Of a DNA stretch of 64,000 nucleotides, positions 1 to 10,013 are shown in pieces. The notes below the pieces were generated by a model. It searched no databases. It had not been told where the DNA came from and saw only the letters and a list, made by a program, of their open reading frames with translations. Made by a program: the position numbers and the translations under genes. This DNA is from Saturnia japonica. Taxonomy: Eukaryota; Arthropoda; Insecta; Lepidoptera; Saturniidae. Location: the NCBI GenBank assembly GCA_033032175.1, contig CM065309.1, positions 14,508,001 to 14,572,000 on the forward strand. Reading direction: 5' to 3'. Every line of letters starts with the position of its first letter. Within the stretch, counting starts at the first letter, position 1.

Positions 1-167
1 TTCAAAGATCAAAAATTAAAATAAATTCAACATATATCTCCAGAATATTCATTGATTACATAATTTTTTTAGTATTTCTTGTATACTTATGAACACGATT
101 ACTATAAAAAATCAATATTAGAATATTCTTTTCATTTTAATGATAGCCATAAAACTTTAAACTTTAC

Positions 168-176
168 CTTAAACAT
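168..176 (-). CDS. CPR1, exon 1 only (gene runs off the left edge)
   Basis: Nine coding bases read M-F-K and are followed on the minus strand by a GTAAAG donor. This matches the first exon of CPR3 (M-F-K, GTAAAG) and of CPR2 (M-I-K, GTAAAG). The upstream DNA is plainly homologous to those two promoters, including the TATA region and the distal block. The remaining exons (signal-peptide core with His-rich segment, RR-2 domain, C-terminal tail) would lie left of base 1, so they cannot be checked. Bases 1-167 would be intron 1 and contain nothing else I can recognise. The call rests on homology of promoter and exon 1 only; the gene could be broken outside the window. Confidence 0.6.
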
Positions 177-215
177 ATTTTATAATTTTGTTGTTTACTG
201 AATTAACACAAAAAG

Positions 216-490
216 GTAACTGATATTGTTTTGTTATCTACTTTCGGTTTTTATATACAATAATTAAAGTAACGTGAGAAACTTTTCGCAACTATACAAA
301 AAAATGTAGCCCGCTTGTTACAGATCACATTTTTGAAGTGATAAATTAACATGACCTCGAGCAACCTGTTCAGTAACAGGATTAAGTTAGGTCCATATAT
401 GAAATTAATTATATCAAGTAGAATTATTGTGTAATTTTTTGAAACGAATAAAATTTCATAAGAAATTGTTTTAAACAACATAGTCGGGCT
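216..490 (-). promoter_or_regulatory. CPR1 promoter and conserved upstream module
   Basis: On the minus strand a TATA box (TATATAAA followed by AACCGAAAG, about 245-257) lies roughly 30 bp upstream of a TATCAGTTACC initiator (about 216-226). Further upstream a block to about 490 aligns with the regions 5' of CPR2 and CPR3. It includes an AGGTCA half-site (complement of 352-357) about 100 bp from the TATA box. An open frame in this stretch is a by-product of the AT-rich promoter, not a gene. Confidence 0.6.
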
Positions 491-2240
491 GACTAGTTTC
501 AAACTTGACTCCTTTACTATATTTATTTATTAATTTAACTTTCATCTTAATAAAAAAGCTGACTAGTTTATTTTATTATCAGTTATATACATTTATGAGT
601 ATCATTCTATGGAAAGAACATAATGGAAAAAGGTATTAAGCCTGTCAAAGTGCAATAATAGTTAAACGTTTATTATTAACTATATATATATATATTTAGT
701 ATATAATGTACTAATATATTAACCAGTATTCATATATAAGGAATCTATTAAAAACTATAATAAAATACAATTGTTTCCTTAAGTGTTTATTTAAGATCTA
801 TAATTTTGTAAACATTTATTTTCAATGAGCATTTGCTAGTAACGAAATTATGAATTATGCATTACAATATTATAGATTAATGTTAACTAGACTAAAATTT
901 TATATTATAAACTTTGGGGTTCACTCGCCAACGCACCTGTCTTGCATATCAAAATAATTGTTCTAACTTCCCCCAAGTACAAATTATTTTAATTTACCAT
1001 TATCTCTAAATTATGTCACCAACATAACATGCTATAAAGGGGAAAGTTCAACTTAATAAAATTGCTCTTATGATGAAGTAACTTTCGATTGTAAGGAATA
1101 ATATGCCATGCCTAAAAATAATGCTCATAAATCTCTTTTTAATGTTAACAATTTTTTTTATCACAAAAATACCTTATTTGTGGCATATGTATTTAAGGTA
1201 TCTTTTTGCTATCTATCGCGAACTTCTTTTTTTAGTTATACGAAAGACCAAAATTTTTGTGGAATATTGTAATTACGTATCATTAACCATTATGCCAGCG
1301 CATGCGAATAAAGCAAATCGGGAACACGTCCACTTCAGACTTACTCAACAAATATTTTTTTTAGGCTCGATAAGAGATATAGCCTAATGTTAGATAACCT
1401 ATACTATTCCTTGTGAATCTCACTATCATATACAAAAAGAATTTTTTGCATCCGACTGGTAGTTCCAGAGATTAGAGTGTTTAAGTAATCAAAAAATCTC
1501 TTCCGCTTTATTATATTCAATATATTATACTGTTAGTATTAGTATAGGTTTTATTTTGTAAATAAAACAAATCTTAGTCTAATTTGTGTTTTTATCATGG
1601 AATCATGATCTCATTTTTAGTTCCCACTTCAGGGCACCCTTTTCATTTGTTGATTTGAGGGTGTGCCATAATAATTTATGCAATACACATTGCTTTTGTA
1701 AATGTACTTTTTTTGTCCAAATTATCCAAATAAGATAAATTTACTACAATGACAATTTATCTTGAACAAATTATATGTCTTTATAAGCTTTAGTGGTAAT
1801 AATCTCCGTCCAACATACTAATTTAATTATACCACCAAGGTCACGTTTACAGGAACACACACTGCTCTCAGAGTTTAGTACTGCAGCTACACGTTAGCCA
1901 TGCATTCAAAGATCATCTCGCACTTGCACACTAAGAGACCCAGTGCCAAGATTAACAAACACATGAATCACACGATAACACAACTTCAATTATTATACAC
2001 TAGCGCTTTTCCTGTGGCTTCACTCACGTCAGTTGATCAAGCCATATTTATGATGTTTTAATAATTGCAATAATTTAGCTTGTTTTATATAGGTACATTT
2101 TTTTAAAGCAATTTTATTAAATAACTCTGCTTGCGAGGATAACATATATGCCAATTTTTACGTACATTTGTATGAGTTTGAGAGCCGAACGGTAGGTTAC
2201 TTGTAACAGGTTCATGCGAATTACGAATATTAGTATTTTA
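491..2240. other. Intergenic, AT-rich, with one dispersed repeat
   Basis: I see no gene here. From about 1230 to 1490 the sequence resembles, in opposite orientation, bases at about 30930-31250: both contain the run around CATTAACCATTA and GCGCATGCG, followed by a stretch related to TTGTATATGAT and GTAGTTCCAGAG. This marks a dispersed repeat, family unknown. A short open frame at 1103-1387 lies in that repeat. An AT dinucleotide run sits near 681-697. Confidence 0.5.
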
Positions 2241-2241
2241 G

Positions 2242-2380
2242 GTAGAGGACTCTCACTCTGGCTACAACAAAATTCCGCACAAGAACCTGGACAGTGATGT
2301 ACTGAAGAGAGCCTAGTCTCTAGACTCTAAGGTCTGCCCGATTCTGAAGGCACTATCAGGATTACTAACTCTTTAGCTCC
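2242..2380 (+). pseudogene. Decayed RR-2 cuticle domain exon
   Basis: Read in one frame from 2242, the translation begins V-E-D-S-H-S-G and continues with D-S-D-V-L-K, then a stop, then S-L. This aligns without gaps to the CPR2 domain exon (V-E-D-P-H-T-G, then [11 protein letters not shown]). Near 2350 the nucleotides GGCACTATCAGGATT are identical to CPR2 exon 3. There is no flanking AG acceptor in register, the start of the domain is lost, there is an in-frame stop, and extra bases sit before the last matching block. It is a relic of the same duplication series as CPR2 and CPR3. No exon 2 or exon 4 remnant was recognised beside it. Confidence 0.6.
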
Positions 2381-2794
2381 TGACGTCACAAAAATGTACG
2401 TAAAATTGGCGTATAATATGCCATCCCAGGGAGCCAAGTTATTAAATACTCTGGACTTAAAAATTGGGGTAAGTGCCAAAATCGTTTGAAATATTTACGA
2501 TCATACTGATTAAAAATATTATCTACATTGTTTTATTTATATTTTCAACGCCAAGGTAACACAAAGGGATAATACCAAACATGTTTAGCCTGAAAACTAC
2601 AACTACGATTCCATTTCGATAGGTTTAATAATTTTAATTTGTTTTTGTTCCATCCGTAGAATGATATTTATTTATTTTTAAAAAACAAAAAAAAACACAT
2701 TATTTATATAAAGAGGAATATTAAAATAATAAATATAGTAAGCGAGGTGAAGTAGATTTTCGCATAATTCCAATTTGAAAGGACTGATATAATG

Positions 2795-3060
2795 TTTAGA
2801 TCAATTTCTTATGAAATTTTATGTATTTCAAAAATTACACAATTGTGTTACTTGATATAATGGAATTTCTTACAAGGCCCTTATACAATAGTGCTACTGG
2901 ACAGGTTGCTCGAGGTCATATTAACTTATCACTTCAGATATATGATTTTTAATAAACGGGTTACATTTTTTTTGTATAACTGCAAAAATTTATATGCATC
3001 TTAATTATTGTGTATATAAAAACCGAAAGTAGATAAACAAAAATTATCAGTTACCTTTTT
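2795..3060 (+). promoter_or_regulatory. CPR2 promoter and conserved upstream module
   Basis: A TATATAAA box at 3013-3020, followed by AACCGAAAG, stands about 30 bp before an arthropod initiator TATCAGTTACC (TCAGT at 3047-3051), giving a 5' leader of about 45 bases before the ATG at 3094. Upstream, 2795-3000 aligns with the regions 5' of CPR1 and CPR3. Conserved pieces include GACAGGTTGCTCGAGGTCA (half-site AGGTCA at 2913-2918) and ACGGGTTACA near 2955. Confidence 0.75.
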
Positions 3061-3093
3061 GTGTTCATTCAGTAAACAACTAAATTATTAAAC

Positions 3094-4691
3094 ATGATCA
3101 AGGTAAAGTTTTGTAACTGTCCTTAAAATGATAAAAAAACTGATATTGATTTATTTTATTATATTAATCATTTTCACAAGTATAGAGGAAATACAAGAAT
3201 AAAAATAAGTGATTAATGAACTATCGAGAGACCTACGTCGCATGTATTTTAATTCCTTGCCCTCTGAAATCGGCTAAAATTCTAAAATCTTGCAGTATGA
3301 TAAAACACTTTTCATTATTATTTAAATTTACGTAAGATAAACCAGTACGTAGTAAAGTGTAATTGATAGTTCAATAAACTTTGATTAATCCTTTTTACAG
3401 ATTGTTCTAGTTGTCGCGATATTTACGCTTGTTAATGCGCTACCTCAATACGGCCACAGCCATGATAATCACCATGGTCAAGCGTTCTCTTCCCAAAGCA
3501 TCGTGTTGCATGCCGGTCATGGCCATGTAACCCACCATGCTCCTGCGCATTACGAAACCCATCATCAACACCACCATGGATCAGGACATGAGGGACAACA
3601 TGAGGGGCACCACGTCGACTACTATGTAATAAAAACAAAATAAACTTTATTTTATATAGTTTCACAGTAATGCGGTAGTATTTAACTACTTAAAATTACT
3701 ACTGTTATTCTGTTTACTAAAAGAATCAGTAAAAAGCTCGATTAATCTTGTCAGTTTACGAGTATTAAAAAAATGAAAACTGAAAAATACTTTAAAAATA
3801 ATTACTTAATTCATTAATGTGTTGTAACGGCATTTTTATTATGTATTTTGTATTTAATAGGCCCATCCCAAATACGAGTATGAGTACAAAGTAGAGGACC
3901 CCCACACCGGAGACAAGAAGTACCAGCACGAGAGCCGCGACGGTGACGTGGTGAAGGGAGTCTACAGCCTGCACGAGCCTGACGGCACTATCAGGATTGT
4001 TAAATACGTTGCAGACAAACACAACGGGTAATACTACCATTAGAACACAATGATACATAGTAAACTAATTATCCTGCCATCGGTCAAAGGCTTTTCTTCC
4101 CGATTCTCAAAGAAGGTTTAGTCATCACATGAGACCGTGGACGTGAAGGCTATCTGAAAAAACATTGTGAAATCCACAGTTCTCTATCATCATCATTCAT
4201 CATTTCAGCCGCAGGACGTCCACTGCTGAACATAGGCCTCCCCCATAGATCTCCAGAGATGTTAGCCCTTTTTCATAGTGTTGCTAATTACATTCAACTT
4301 AGTAAATGTACATGTATTTCGAACAATCGAATCTGAGGATTAATTTTCCTCCGGTCATAACTTTTCACCAGCCACCTTTATTCATGGCAGCTATAACTCA
4401 AAATAGTAATACTAATAATAATATAATACTTATACTGAATAAATAAATATGCTACACGAAGTAGGCGATAAATATAAGGACCACAGGCATGAGTTAAATT
4501 TATTCATAAATATAGAATGTGTTTTTACTAGATGGTTTTGAATAGTTAATAAAAACTACATAGCTAGGTACTTAGAACCATCTATGTTATATGTTAACGT
4601 TTTTCTTGTTTTCAGATTTAATGCTGAAGTTATCCGTGAAGGTCACGCCAAACATATCCAGCCTGAACATCATCAACATCATCACTACTAA
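3094..4691 (+). CDS. CPR2, RR-2 cuticular protein, His-rich (158 aa)
   Basis: Four coding exons: 3094-3102 (M-I-K, donor GTAAAG), 3401-3625, 3861-4027 and 4616-4691; every junction is GT-AG and in phase. Exon 2 completes a signal peptide (hydrophobic to about residue 16, cleavage after V-N-A) and encodes a His/Gln/Gly-rich segment ending H-V-D-Y-Y. Exon 3 (167 bp) is a canonical RR-2 domain ([33 protein letters not shown]). Exon 4 adds F-N-A-E-V-I and a His-rich end. The RR-2 family binds chitin; the product should be an extracellular cuticle protein whose histidines may be cross-linked during hardening. The closest paralogue is CPR3, with about 94 percent identity in exon 3. An AATAAA lies at 4777-4782. 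Confidence 0.95.
4191..4258 (+). mobile_element. LINE-tail-like fragment in CPR2 intron 3
   Basis: The stretch around CATCATTTCAGCCGCAGGAC and CACTGCTGAACATAGGCC is a motif I recognise as a common tail of dispersed non-LTR elements in moth and butterfly genomes. It lies inside intron 3 of CPR2 and has no coding part here. Recognition is from memory, without a database search. Confidence 0.5.
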
Positions 4692-4776
4692 TTAAATGTT
4701 ATTATAATACTATCTAATGATGAATAATGTTGATTCGTTGTAAGTGTTGAGTTTGATTTATGTGTTATTATGTATA

Positions 4777-4782
4777 AATAAA
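4777..4782 (+). terminator. CPR2 polyadenylation signal
   Basis: AATAAA lies 86 bases after the stop codon of CPR2 and is followed by a T-rich run (GTTTTTTCTTTC), as expected for a cleavage and polyadenylation site. Confidence 0.6.
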
Positions 4783-5273
4783 CATTCTAGTTATAATATT
4801 GTTTTTTCTTTCTATCAACTACCTAGTAAACGTTCTCAACTAGGAATTATGTAGCCAAACTAAGATCTGTATTTTAGAAGTGGATTTGACTCAAGGGTGA
4901 ATGTTTATTTTAGGTTTAGCGCAAATCTTTATGTGATATCAGGACTCTAATAAACATAATTCACTAATACAAGTCTTGTTAAAATTTTGTTATGTGGAGA
5001 AAATGTATTTATTGTTTTTTTTTTGTTTTTTTTTCAACTTTGATGTAGCGTAATTTAATAGAATCGATCGGAGATCGTTCCCGGACCAAACCTGAATAAG
5101 TAGTATTAAGTAACTGTATTAAGCGCGCAATCTAATACTAATACAATAATATAATTCTTGAAAGTACTAAATACACATTTTTCCATACGGTCTGATTAAC
5201 TTGGTTCTACTAAAAGCCTTACGATAATCTATCTATCTATCTTTAATCATACAAGAACTAAACTGGCCTGGTG

Positions 5274-5490
5274 GCTCAGTGGTAGTAAGCTCTACTATTG
5301 AGCCGAGAGAAAGGTCGTGGGTTCGATCCCCGGACACGACTGACTTTTGTGTTATGAACATAGTTGTTAGTTGTATGTTTAGGTGTTAAAATATATCTAC
5401 CTTTATATGTATGGTACATCTGCTGTTTAGTTATCATAAAACAATATATGCTTAGTTTGGAACTATATGGTAGTGCGTGAAATGATGCCC
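5274..5490 (+). mobile_element. tRNA-derived SINE, family 1
   Basis: The head has an A-box-like GTGGCTCAGTGG and a B-box GGTTCGATCCCC, the split RNA polymerase III promoter typical of tRNA-derived SINEs. The body (GACTGACTTTTGTGTTATGA, CATCTGCTGTTTAG) matches elements at 47670-47866 and 35636-35830, both inverted. It is not a functional tRNA gene, because no cloverleaf closes around the boxes. It lies directly downstream, in minus-strand sense, of the orphan CPR promoter. Confidence 0.75.
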
Positions 5491-5499
5491 CCCCATGTT

Positions 5500-5700
5500 G
5501 TTTTTTTTGTTATCGGTTTTCGGTTTTATACACACTAATTACGGTAACACAATTATATTTAAAAAAAGTGATCTGAGGTGATAACTTAATGTGACCTTGT
5601 GCAATTTGTCCAGTAACACAAATGTGTTGAGACCTTAATAAATTCTTTTTATATAAATCCATTTTCATGAAAAATTGTTTCATTGATACATTTTTAACAT
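5500..5700 (-). promoter_or_regulatory. Orphan CPR promoter copy, no exon attached
   Basis: On the minus strand the sequence carries a TATA-like TATAAAACCGAAAACCG (about 5516-5530) and, upstream, a block homologous to the CPR1/2/3 modules: TGTTACTGGACAAATTGCAC followed by AAGGTCACATTAAG. The half-site here reads CAAGGTCA (complement of 5592-5599). Where exon 1 should lie (about 5400-5480) there is a SINE, and no Met-x-Lys exon is visible. The space between half-site and TATA (about 65 bp) is shorter than in the other copies (about 100 bp), so it is deleted as well as orphaned. Confidence 0.55.
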
Positions 5701-6271
5701 AATATCTATTATGTAAAGTTTTGTGTTTTTAATGTTTTTCTATAACTTACTTAATTTGATGTATACTGTGGTTGACTATAATATAATTAGTAATTCAATA
5801 ATATATCTTTAATGTTAGAATTCAATAAGAAATGCATAATTTCTTATTGAATTAATGTTATCAATACATTCTAAACAAAAAATGAAATTTATTGGGAGTT
5901 ATACTATATTGTTAAAAATTAATAATTGGTGTGTTTATGTTTTTATGAAAACTATTATCAGGTAAGCATGTGCCAGTAATAATATTAAAATTTCATAATA
6001 GGTATTACGAAATGTAGTAGTATATAATAATTAATGTTAGACTATTTACATATAATTATGTAGTATATTCCACAAATTTTTACAAATTTTACAATTTACA
6101 ATTTACAACCTATAAATTTAAATTTTACAATTTTTACAAAATTTTTACCGTTATTTGTAGTCTTATCCCCGTGTGCCATGAGTTCTTCTATTTTGTCTTA
6201 GACCTTTTTTATTTTCCACTAGAGTACATTTTTTTCTTCTTAGGAAGAGAGTGTACCATACACAACTATTG
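5701..6271. other. AT-rich spacer with a short perfect hairpin
   Basis: No gene seen. At 5819-5853 two 15-base arms (ATTCAATAAGAAAT core) flank a 5-base loop GCATA. Around 6075-6145 there are short imprecise repeats of TTTACAA/TTTTACAA type. Confidence 0.5.
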
Positions 6272-6452
6272 AGGTGGTTTCCCACGGTCCGTGGTATTGC
6301 GGATTATCACCCACGGCCGACGACCACGGACGACCATGCATTGGAAACCAAGGCTACGGATTTGACTGCGCATCCACATACGACACTCTTCGTTCATTGA
6401 TACGGGATGGTAAACGTCCGTCCGCAATATCACGGACCGAGGGAGGCCACCT
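6272..6452. mobile_element. Small TIR element (MITE-like, 181 bp)
   Basis: The ends are inverted repeats of about 32 bp. The left end starts AGGTGGTTTCCCACGGTCC; the right end, complemented, starts AGGTGGCCTCCCTCGGTCC, and both continue into GT-ATTGCGGA. About 28 of 32 positions match. The interior is unusually GC-rich for the region and contains further CCACGG/CCGTGG palindromes. No target-site duplication is obvious, so the exact ends are uncertain. It carries no transposase and the open frames across it are not genes. Confidence 0.65.
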
Positions 6453-6544
6453 TTACAATTTACATTATTTTGGACAATATTTTGTCTATTCACTAAACAG
6501 AAAAGTGATCAATTCACTAAAATGATGATTATCTCAAAATAATT

Positions 6545-7490
6545 AACTATTTTTATTGGTCTTATGGTTACTGATTCTCGCCCGCGTGTTAATTTACTGT
6601 ATGTCACGACTATGGTCACAAGTACGTATTCTCATGTCAGAATATCATTCTAGACGTCAGTTATGTATACGAAGGTCCATCACGCAACCGCCATACACCA
6701 TCACCCACATACCAAGCAGAACAACACGAAAACCACCATGTCGATTATATACACTAGCAACTGACTGCAACTTTGATGTGCTAGTTACAATATAATACTT
6801 ATAACTAAACAGCCTATAACCATTGCATTGCAATGAACTTAGCATTTTATTAGTAAAAGAATGTTCAGAATCAGATCAATAGTTCTATAGATTAATTAAC
6901 TCTTTACAATATAAGTATAACCTACCATGACGCCTGTATTTCCCGAAGGGTTAGGCAGATGTGTACTAATTTACACCCACAGTTCACCGAGTATGTTTTT
7001 AGGTTCTATGTAATAAGGGGCGCACCTATTGCCATTAATCGTCCCCAAAACCAAACTCAGAGCTGTTACTGAGAATTTCATAGGAAAAACGTAATAACAC
7101 TTTGCTCAGCCTGGGATTCGAACTCAGAACCTCGCTCATAGCAGTCGCGCTTACGACAGTTAATATAAGTATAGATTATGAGAAATGCATTGCTTTAAGT
7201 AATTTGAGTAATTTTAAAATACTTGGATCATCCGAATAACGAGTATGAGTACAAAGTAGAGGTCCCCCAAACCGGAGACAAGAAGTATCAACACGAGAGC
7301 CGCGACGGCGACGTGGTGAAAGGTGTCTCTACAGCCTGCACGAGTCGATAAACACTTTTGGTAAATATTGAAATTCTTTTCAAATGTTTGTCATTGTAAT
7401 TGTTAAAAAATATTGTTCATATAATTTTCTAACTTCCTGCAAGCCTGGCGAGCCTGAACACCATCATCAGTATCACCATTGATGTAGTTA
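6545..7490 (+). pseudogene. RR-2 cuticular protein pseudogene
   Basis: Remnants of three exons lie in order. First, 6555-6769: a hydrophobic signal-like start (L-W-L-L-I-L-A), then after a frame change H-D-Y-G-H-K-Y and Q-N-I-I-L, ending H-E-N-H-H-V-D-Y like exon 2 of CPR2; the GT donor is lost (ATATAC). Second, 7231-7350: a domain exon nearly identical to CPR2 ([24 protein letters not shown]) that breaks at an extra base after K-G-V and then stops. Third, about 7440-7482: P-G-E-P-E-H-H-H and a stop, matching the end of exon 4. A SINE sits between the first and second parts. The frame breaks and the lost splice site support a pseudogene. Confidence 0.75.
6911..7165 (-). mobile_element. tRNA-derived SINE, family 2
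   Basis: It is read on the minus strand. The B-box is degenerate here (GAGTTCGAATCCC) and is followed by a body shared with 20763-21030 and 18626-18795: ATGAAATTCTCAGTAACAGC, GGCAATAGG, ACCTAAAAACATACTC, and CCCTTCGGG near the end. It is inserted between exon remnants of the CPR pseudogene. The three copies in this window define the family independently of any database. Confidence 0.7.
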
Positions 7491-8488
7491 AGCTTAATTA
7501 TGTTTGATTATAACAACTGTTAACTTGTAGTTTTTGAACGTTGTGTTAGGTAAATATTTAAAAATTAACATAAATTTTAAAATGATCTCTTTTGATGTAA
7601 TACCATTTATGCAATAAGTTTTCATTTTCTGTCGTATAGATTTATTAAATTCTTTCACATATTTCACTTGTTATATTATCATAGAAAAAAAATTTATTTG
7701 AAGATTGAAATTGTAAATAATTATAATATCAAATAATATGTATACTTCGCGGTTATCATACCTTACTATATCATATCATATTTCATAAATTAAGAATTAT
7801 ATTAATGTTAAATAACATTTTTCGGGTAACTAATAACAGGTACTAATTCATTTAATTGATTAATAATTTGCACTAATTTCAGATTAATATAATATACACT
7901 TTTTCTGCACACGATGTAAATATTAACAAACCCTGTCAAGTGCTCAAGCATTACTTCTTAAAGAGAAACTTCATGAGACGTTACTTGAATATAGTGCATG
8001 GTTTTGTTCTAATTCGCTATTCTAGTGCTTACATGTTTTACGAAAATATTTACAATTTATTACAAAATATTTTTTAAACATATTTGGGATATTAATTAAG
8101 CTTTACGGTACATATAACTTTAATAAAGCTATTAAAAATGACCATAAAATATATTATTTTTGTATCACAAATCTAAAACATTTGTAAATTTTAGTAAGTT
8201 TAATTAAAGAACTGTATATAACTAAACAAAATGATGAATGCTAAACTGTATTTTTATTGAAAACTGCCAATTACTAAAAGTGCTACAATTAGAAGTAGGT
8301 TAAAATTGACTTCTAAGATTTAATTACATTATTAGTTACAAGTGAAGTTAATAGCGAGGGTTCGCTCTCGAGTCCATATTTTGAAGCACACAAATCGATG
8401 CTTAACGAAAGATTTATTTATTGAGGGTGGTAATGAGTTAGTAGGTAGAAAAATAAATAAAATTTCTCTAATATTATAAAATTAAAGT
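7491..8488. other. AT-rich spacer, no gene seen
   Basis: Between the CPR pseudogene and the 3' end of CPR3 I see only AT-rich sequence, no open frame with coding character and no repeat that I can name. Confidence 0.5.
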
Positions 8489-8494
8489 TTTATT
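8489..8494 (-). terminator. CPR3 polyadenylation signal
   Basis: On the minus strand AATAAA lies about 86 bases after the CPR3 stop codon, the same spacing as in CPR2, which supports recent duplication of the whole transcription unit. Confidence 0.6.
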
Positions 8495-8579
8495 CATACA
8501 CATTAAAAAATTAACCAAACTCAACACTTACAACGACTCAACATTATTCATCAATAGATAGTATGATAATATCAGTAAA

Positions 8580-9974
8580 TTAGTAATGATGATGATGGTG
8601 ATGTTCAGGTTGGATATGTTTGGCGTGACCTTCACGGATAACTTCAGCATTGAATCTGAAAATGTAAATAACATGATTACATTTACATAGAACCATTTAT
8701 CTTGTTCTTCTTAACTGTTTTGTATATTCTTTTTGTAATATAATACATAAAATGCGTAATTTATTTAGTAGATATTTCATATTGTATGCCAAAAATATTA
8801 GAATTTTAATGTTTTGTTTATGAATATACAAATTTATGTATAAAATTACGATGCAAAATTAGTTATTGTGGCCAAATGGTTACGATCGTAGGAATATCAA
8901 CCCGATGCCACGATGTCCTCAGTTTCAATATTCGGTATGCACGTACCAACGAATTATTTGGGATTTTTGTATCTTTATAAATGAGAATGTATTAAATGCA
9001 TTATAAAATGTCTCGTGAGGATATAGTATACACAACTGTAAATTCAATAACGTTTAATGTCGCCTATACGTTATGTATCGTGCCTTCGGGTGGTGATAAA
9101 GCAAGGCAATAAATAGTAGTATTACCCGCTGTGTTTGTCAGCTACGTATTTAACAACCCTGATGGTGCCATCAGGCTCGTGCAAGCTGTAGACTCCCTTC
9201 ACCACGTCACCGTCGCGGCTCTCGTGCTGGTACTTCTGGTCTCCGGTGTGGGGGTCCTCTACTTTGTACTCATACTCGTATTTAGGATGAGCCTGTTAAA
9301 CACAAAATATATAATAAGAAATGGTGGCACGGCAAATTAAACAATTAATTTTCAAGTAATTTTTTGTGTTTTTTTATACAAACAATTTCCTTTAGGTTTC
9401 TTGCCAGTTATTATTTATTTACATGTTTAGTTGAATGTGTAATTCTGACGTTAATAACTTTTCTCTGAAGCTTGTCATATTAAATAAAGTTTATTTTATT
9501 TTGATTACATAGTAGTCGACGTGGTGTCCCTCATGTTGTCCCTCGTGTCCTAAACCATGGGTCTGGTAGTACTGGTGATGGCTCCCATAATGCGCAGGAG
9601 CGTGGTGGGTTACCTGGCCATGACCAGCATGCAACACGATGCTTTGTGAAGAAAACGCGTGTCTATGGTGATCGTCATGACCATGGCCATATTGAGGTAG
9701 CCCATTAGCAAACGCAAATAGCGCGGCCACTAAAACGATCTATAAAAAGAATCAATTAAAGTTTATTAATTTTTCGATTACACTTTATTTCAGATGTTCG
9801 ATTTTTTTCTGATTTCAGAAGACAAGGAATTAAGTCGTATTTCGTGTAGGTTTCCAGAATTGATTGCATTCTTGTTCGAATATTTTTTCTGTGGTTATGA
9901 ATATTTCAATTTAGGTATACTCTTTATTTCCATTTTAGGGATAGTCATAAAACTTTATACTTTACCTTAAACAT
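8580..9974 (-). CDS. CPR3, RR-2 cuticular protein, His-rich (160 aa)
   Basis: Coding exons in order of transcription: 9966-9974 (M-F-K, donor GTAAAG), 9509-9739, 9126-9292 and 8580-8655, all GT-AG and in phase. Exon 2 gives the signal-peptide core (cleavage expected after A-N-G or nearby) and a His/Gly-rich segment with S-S-Q-S-I-V-L, ending H-V-D-Y-Y. Exon 3 (167 bp) is a canonical RR-2 chitin-binding domain; exon 4 reads F-N-A-E-V-I-R and ends in a run of histidines before Tyr-stop. It is a close paralogue of CPR2 in inverted orientation: I count about 10 differences in 167 bp of exon 3. The family binds chitin in hard cuticle. Same promoter module as CPR1 and CPR2, so co-expression is likely (inference). 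Confidence 0.95.
8870..9005. repeat. Possible SINE-like fragment in CPR3 intron 3
   Basis: The run GTGGCCAAATGGTTACGATC resembles an A-box head of a tRNA-derived element, but the B-box is not clear and I found no second copy in the window. Tentative. Confidence 0.25.
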
Positions 9975-10013
9975 GTTTAATATTATTTTTGTTGTTGTTT
10001 GTAAGAACTCAAA

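Noticed and set aside
251..502. Open frame of 83 residues on the minus strand
   Set aside because: It lies in the conserved CPR1 upstream module; the similar modules at CPR2 and CPR3 do not keep the frame open.
1103..1387. Plus-strand frame of 94 residues
   Set aside because: Part of it recurs, inverted, near 31110-31230 inside a dispersed repeat; no known domain.
3792..4058. Minus-strand open frame
   Set aside because: It is the antisense of CPR2 exon 3; the plus-strand reading is a perfect RR-2 domain with matching splice sites.
5274..5345. Possible tRNA gene (A and B boxes)
   Set aside because: No closing acceptor stem; copies with the same body elsewhere show that it is a SINE.
9131..9340. 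Plus-strand open frame, similar to the previous one
   Set aside because: Antisense of CPR3 exon 3.
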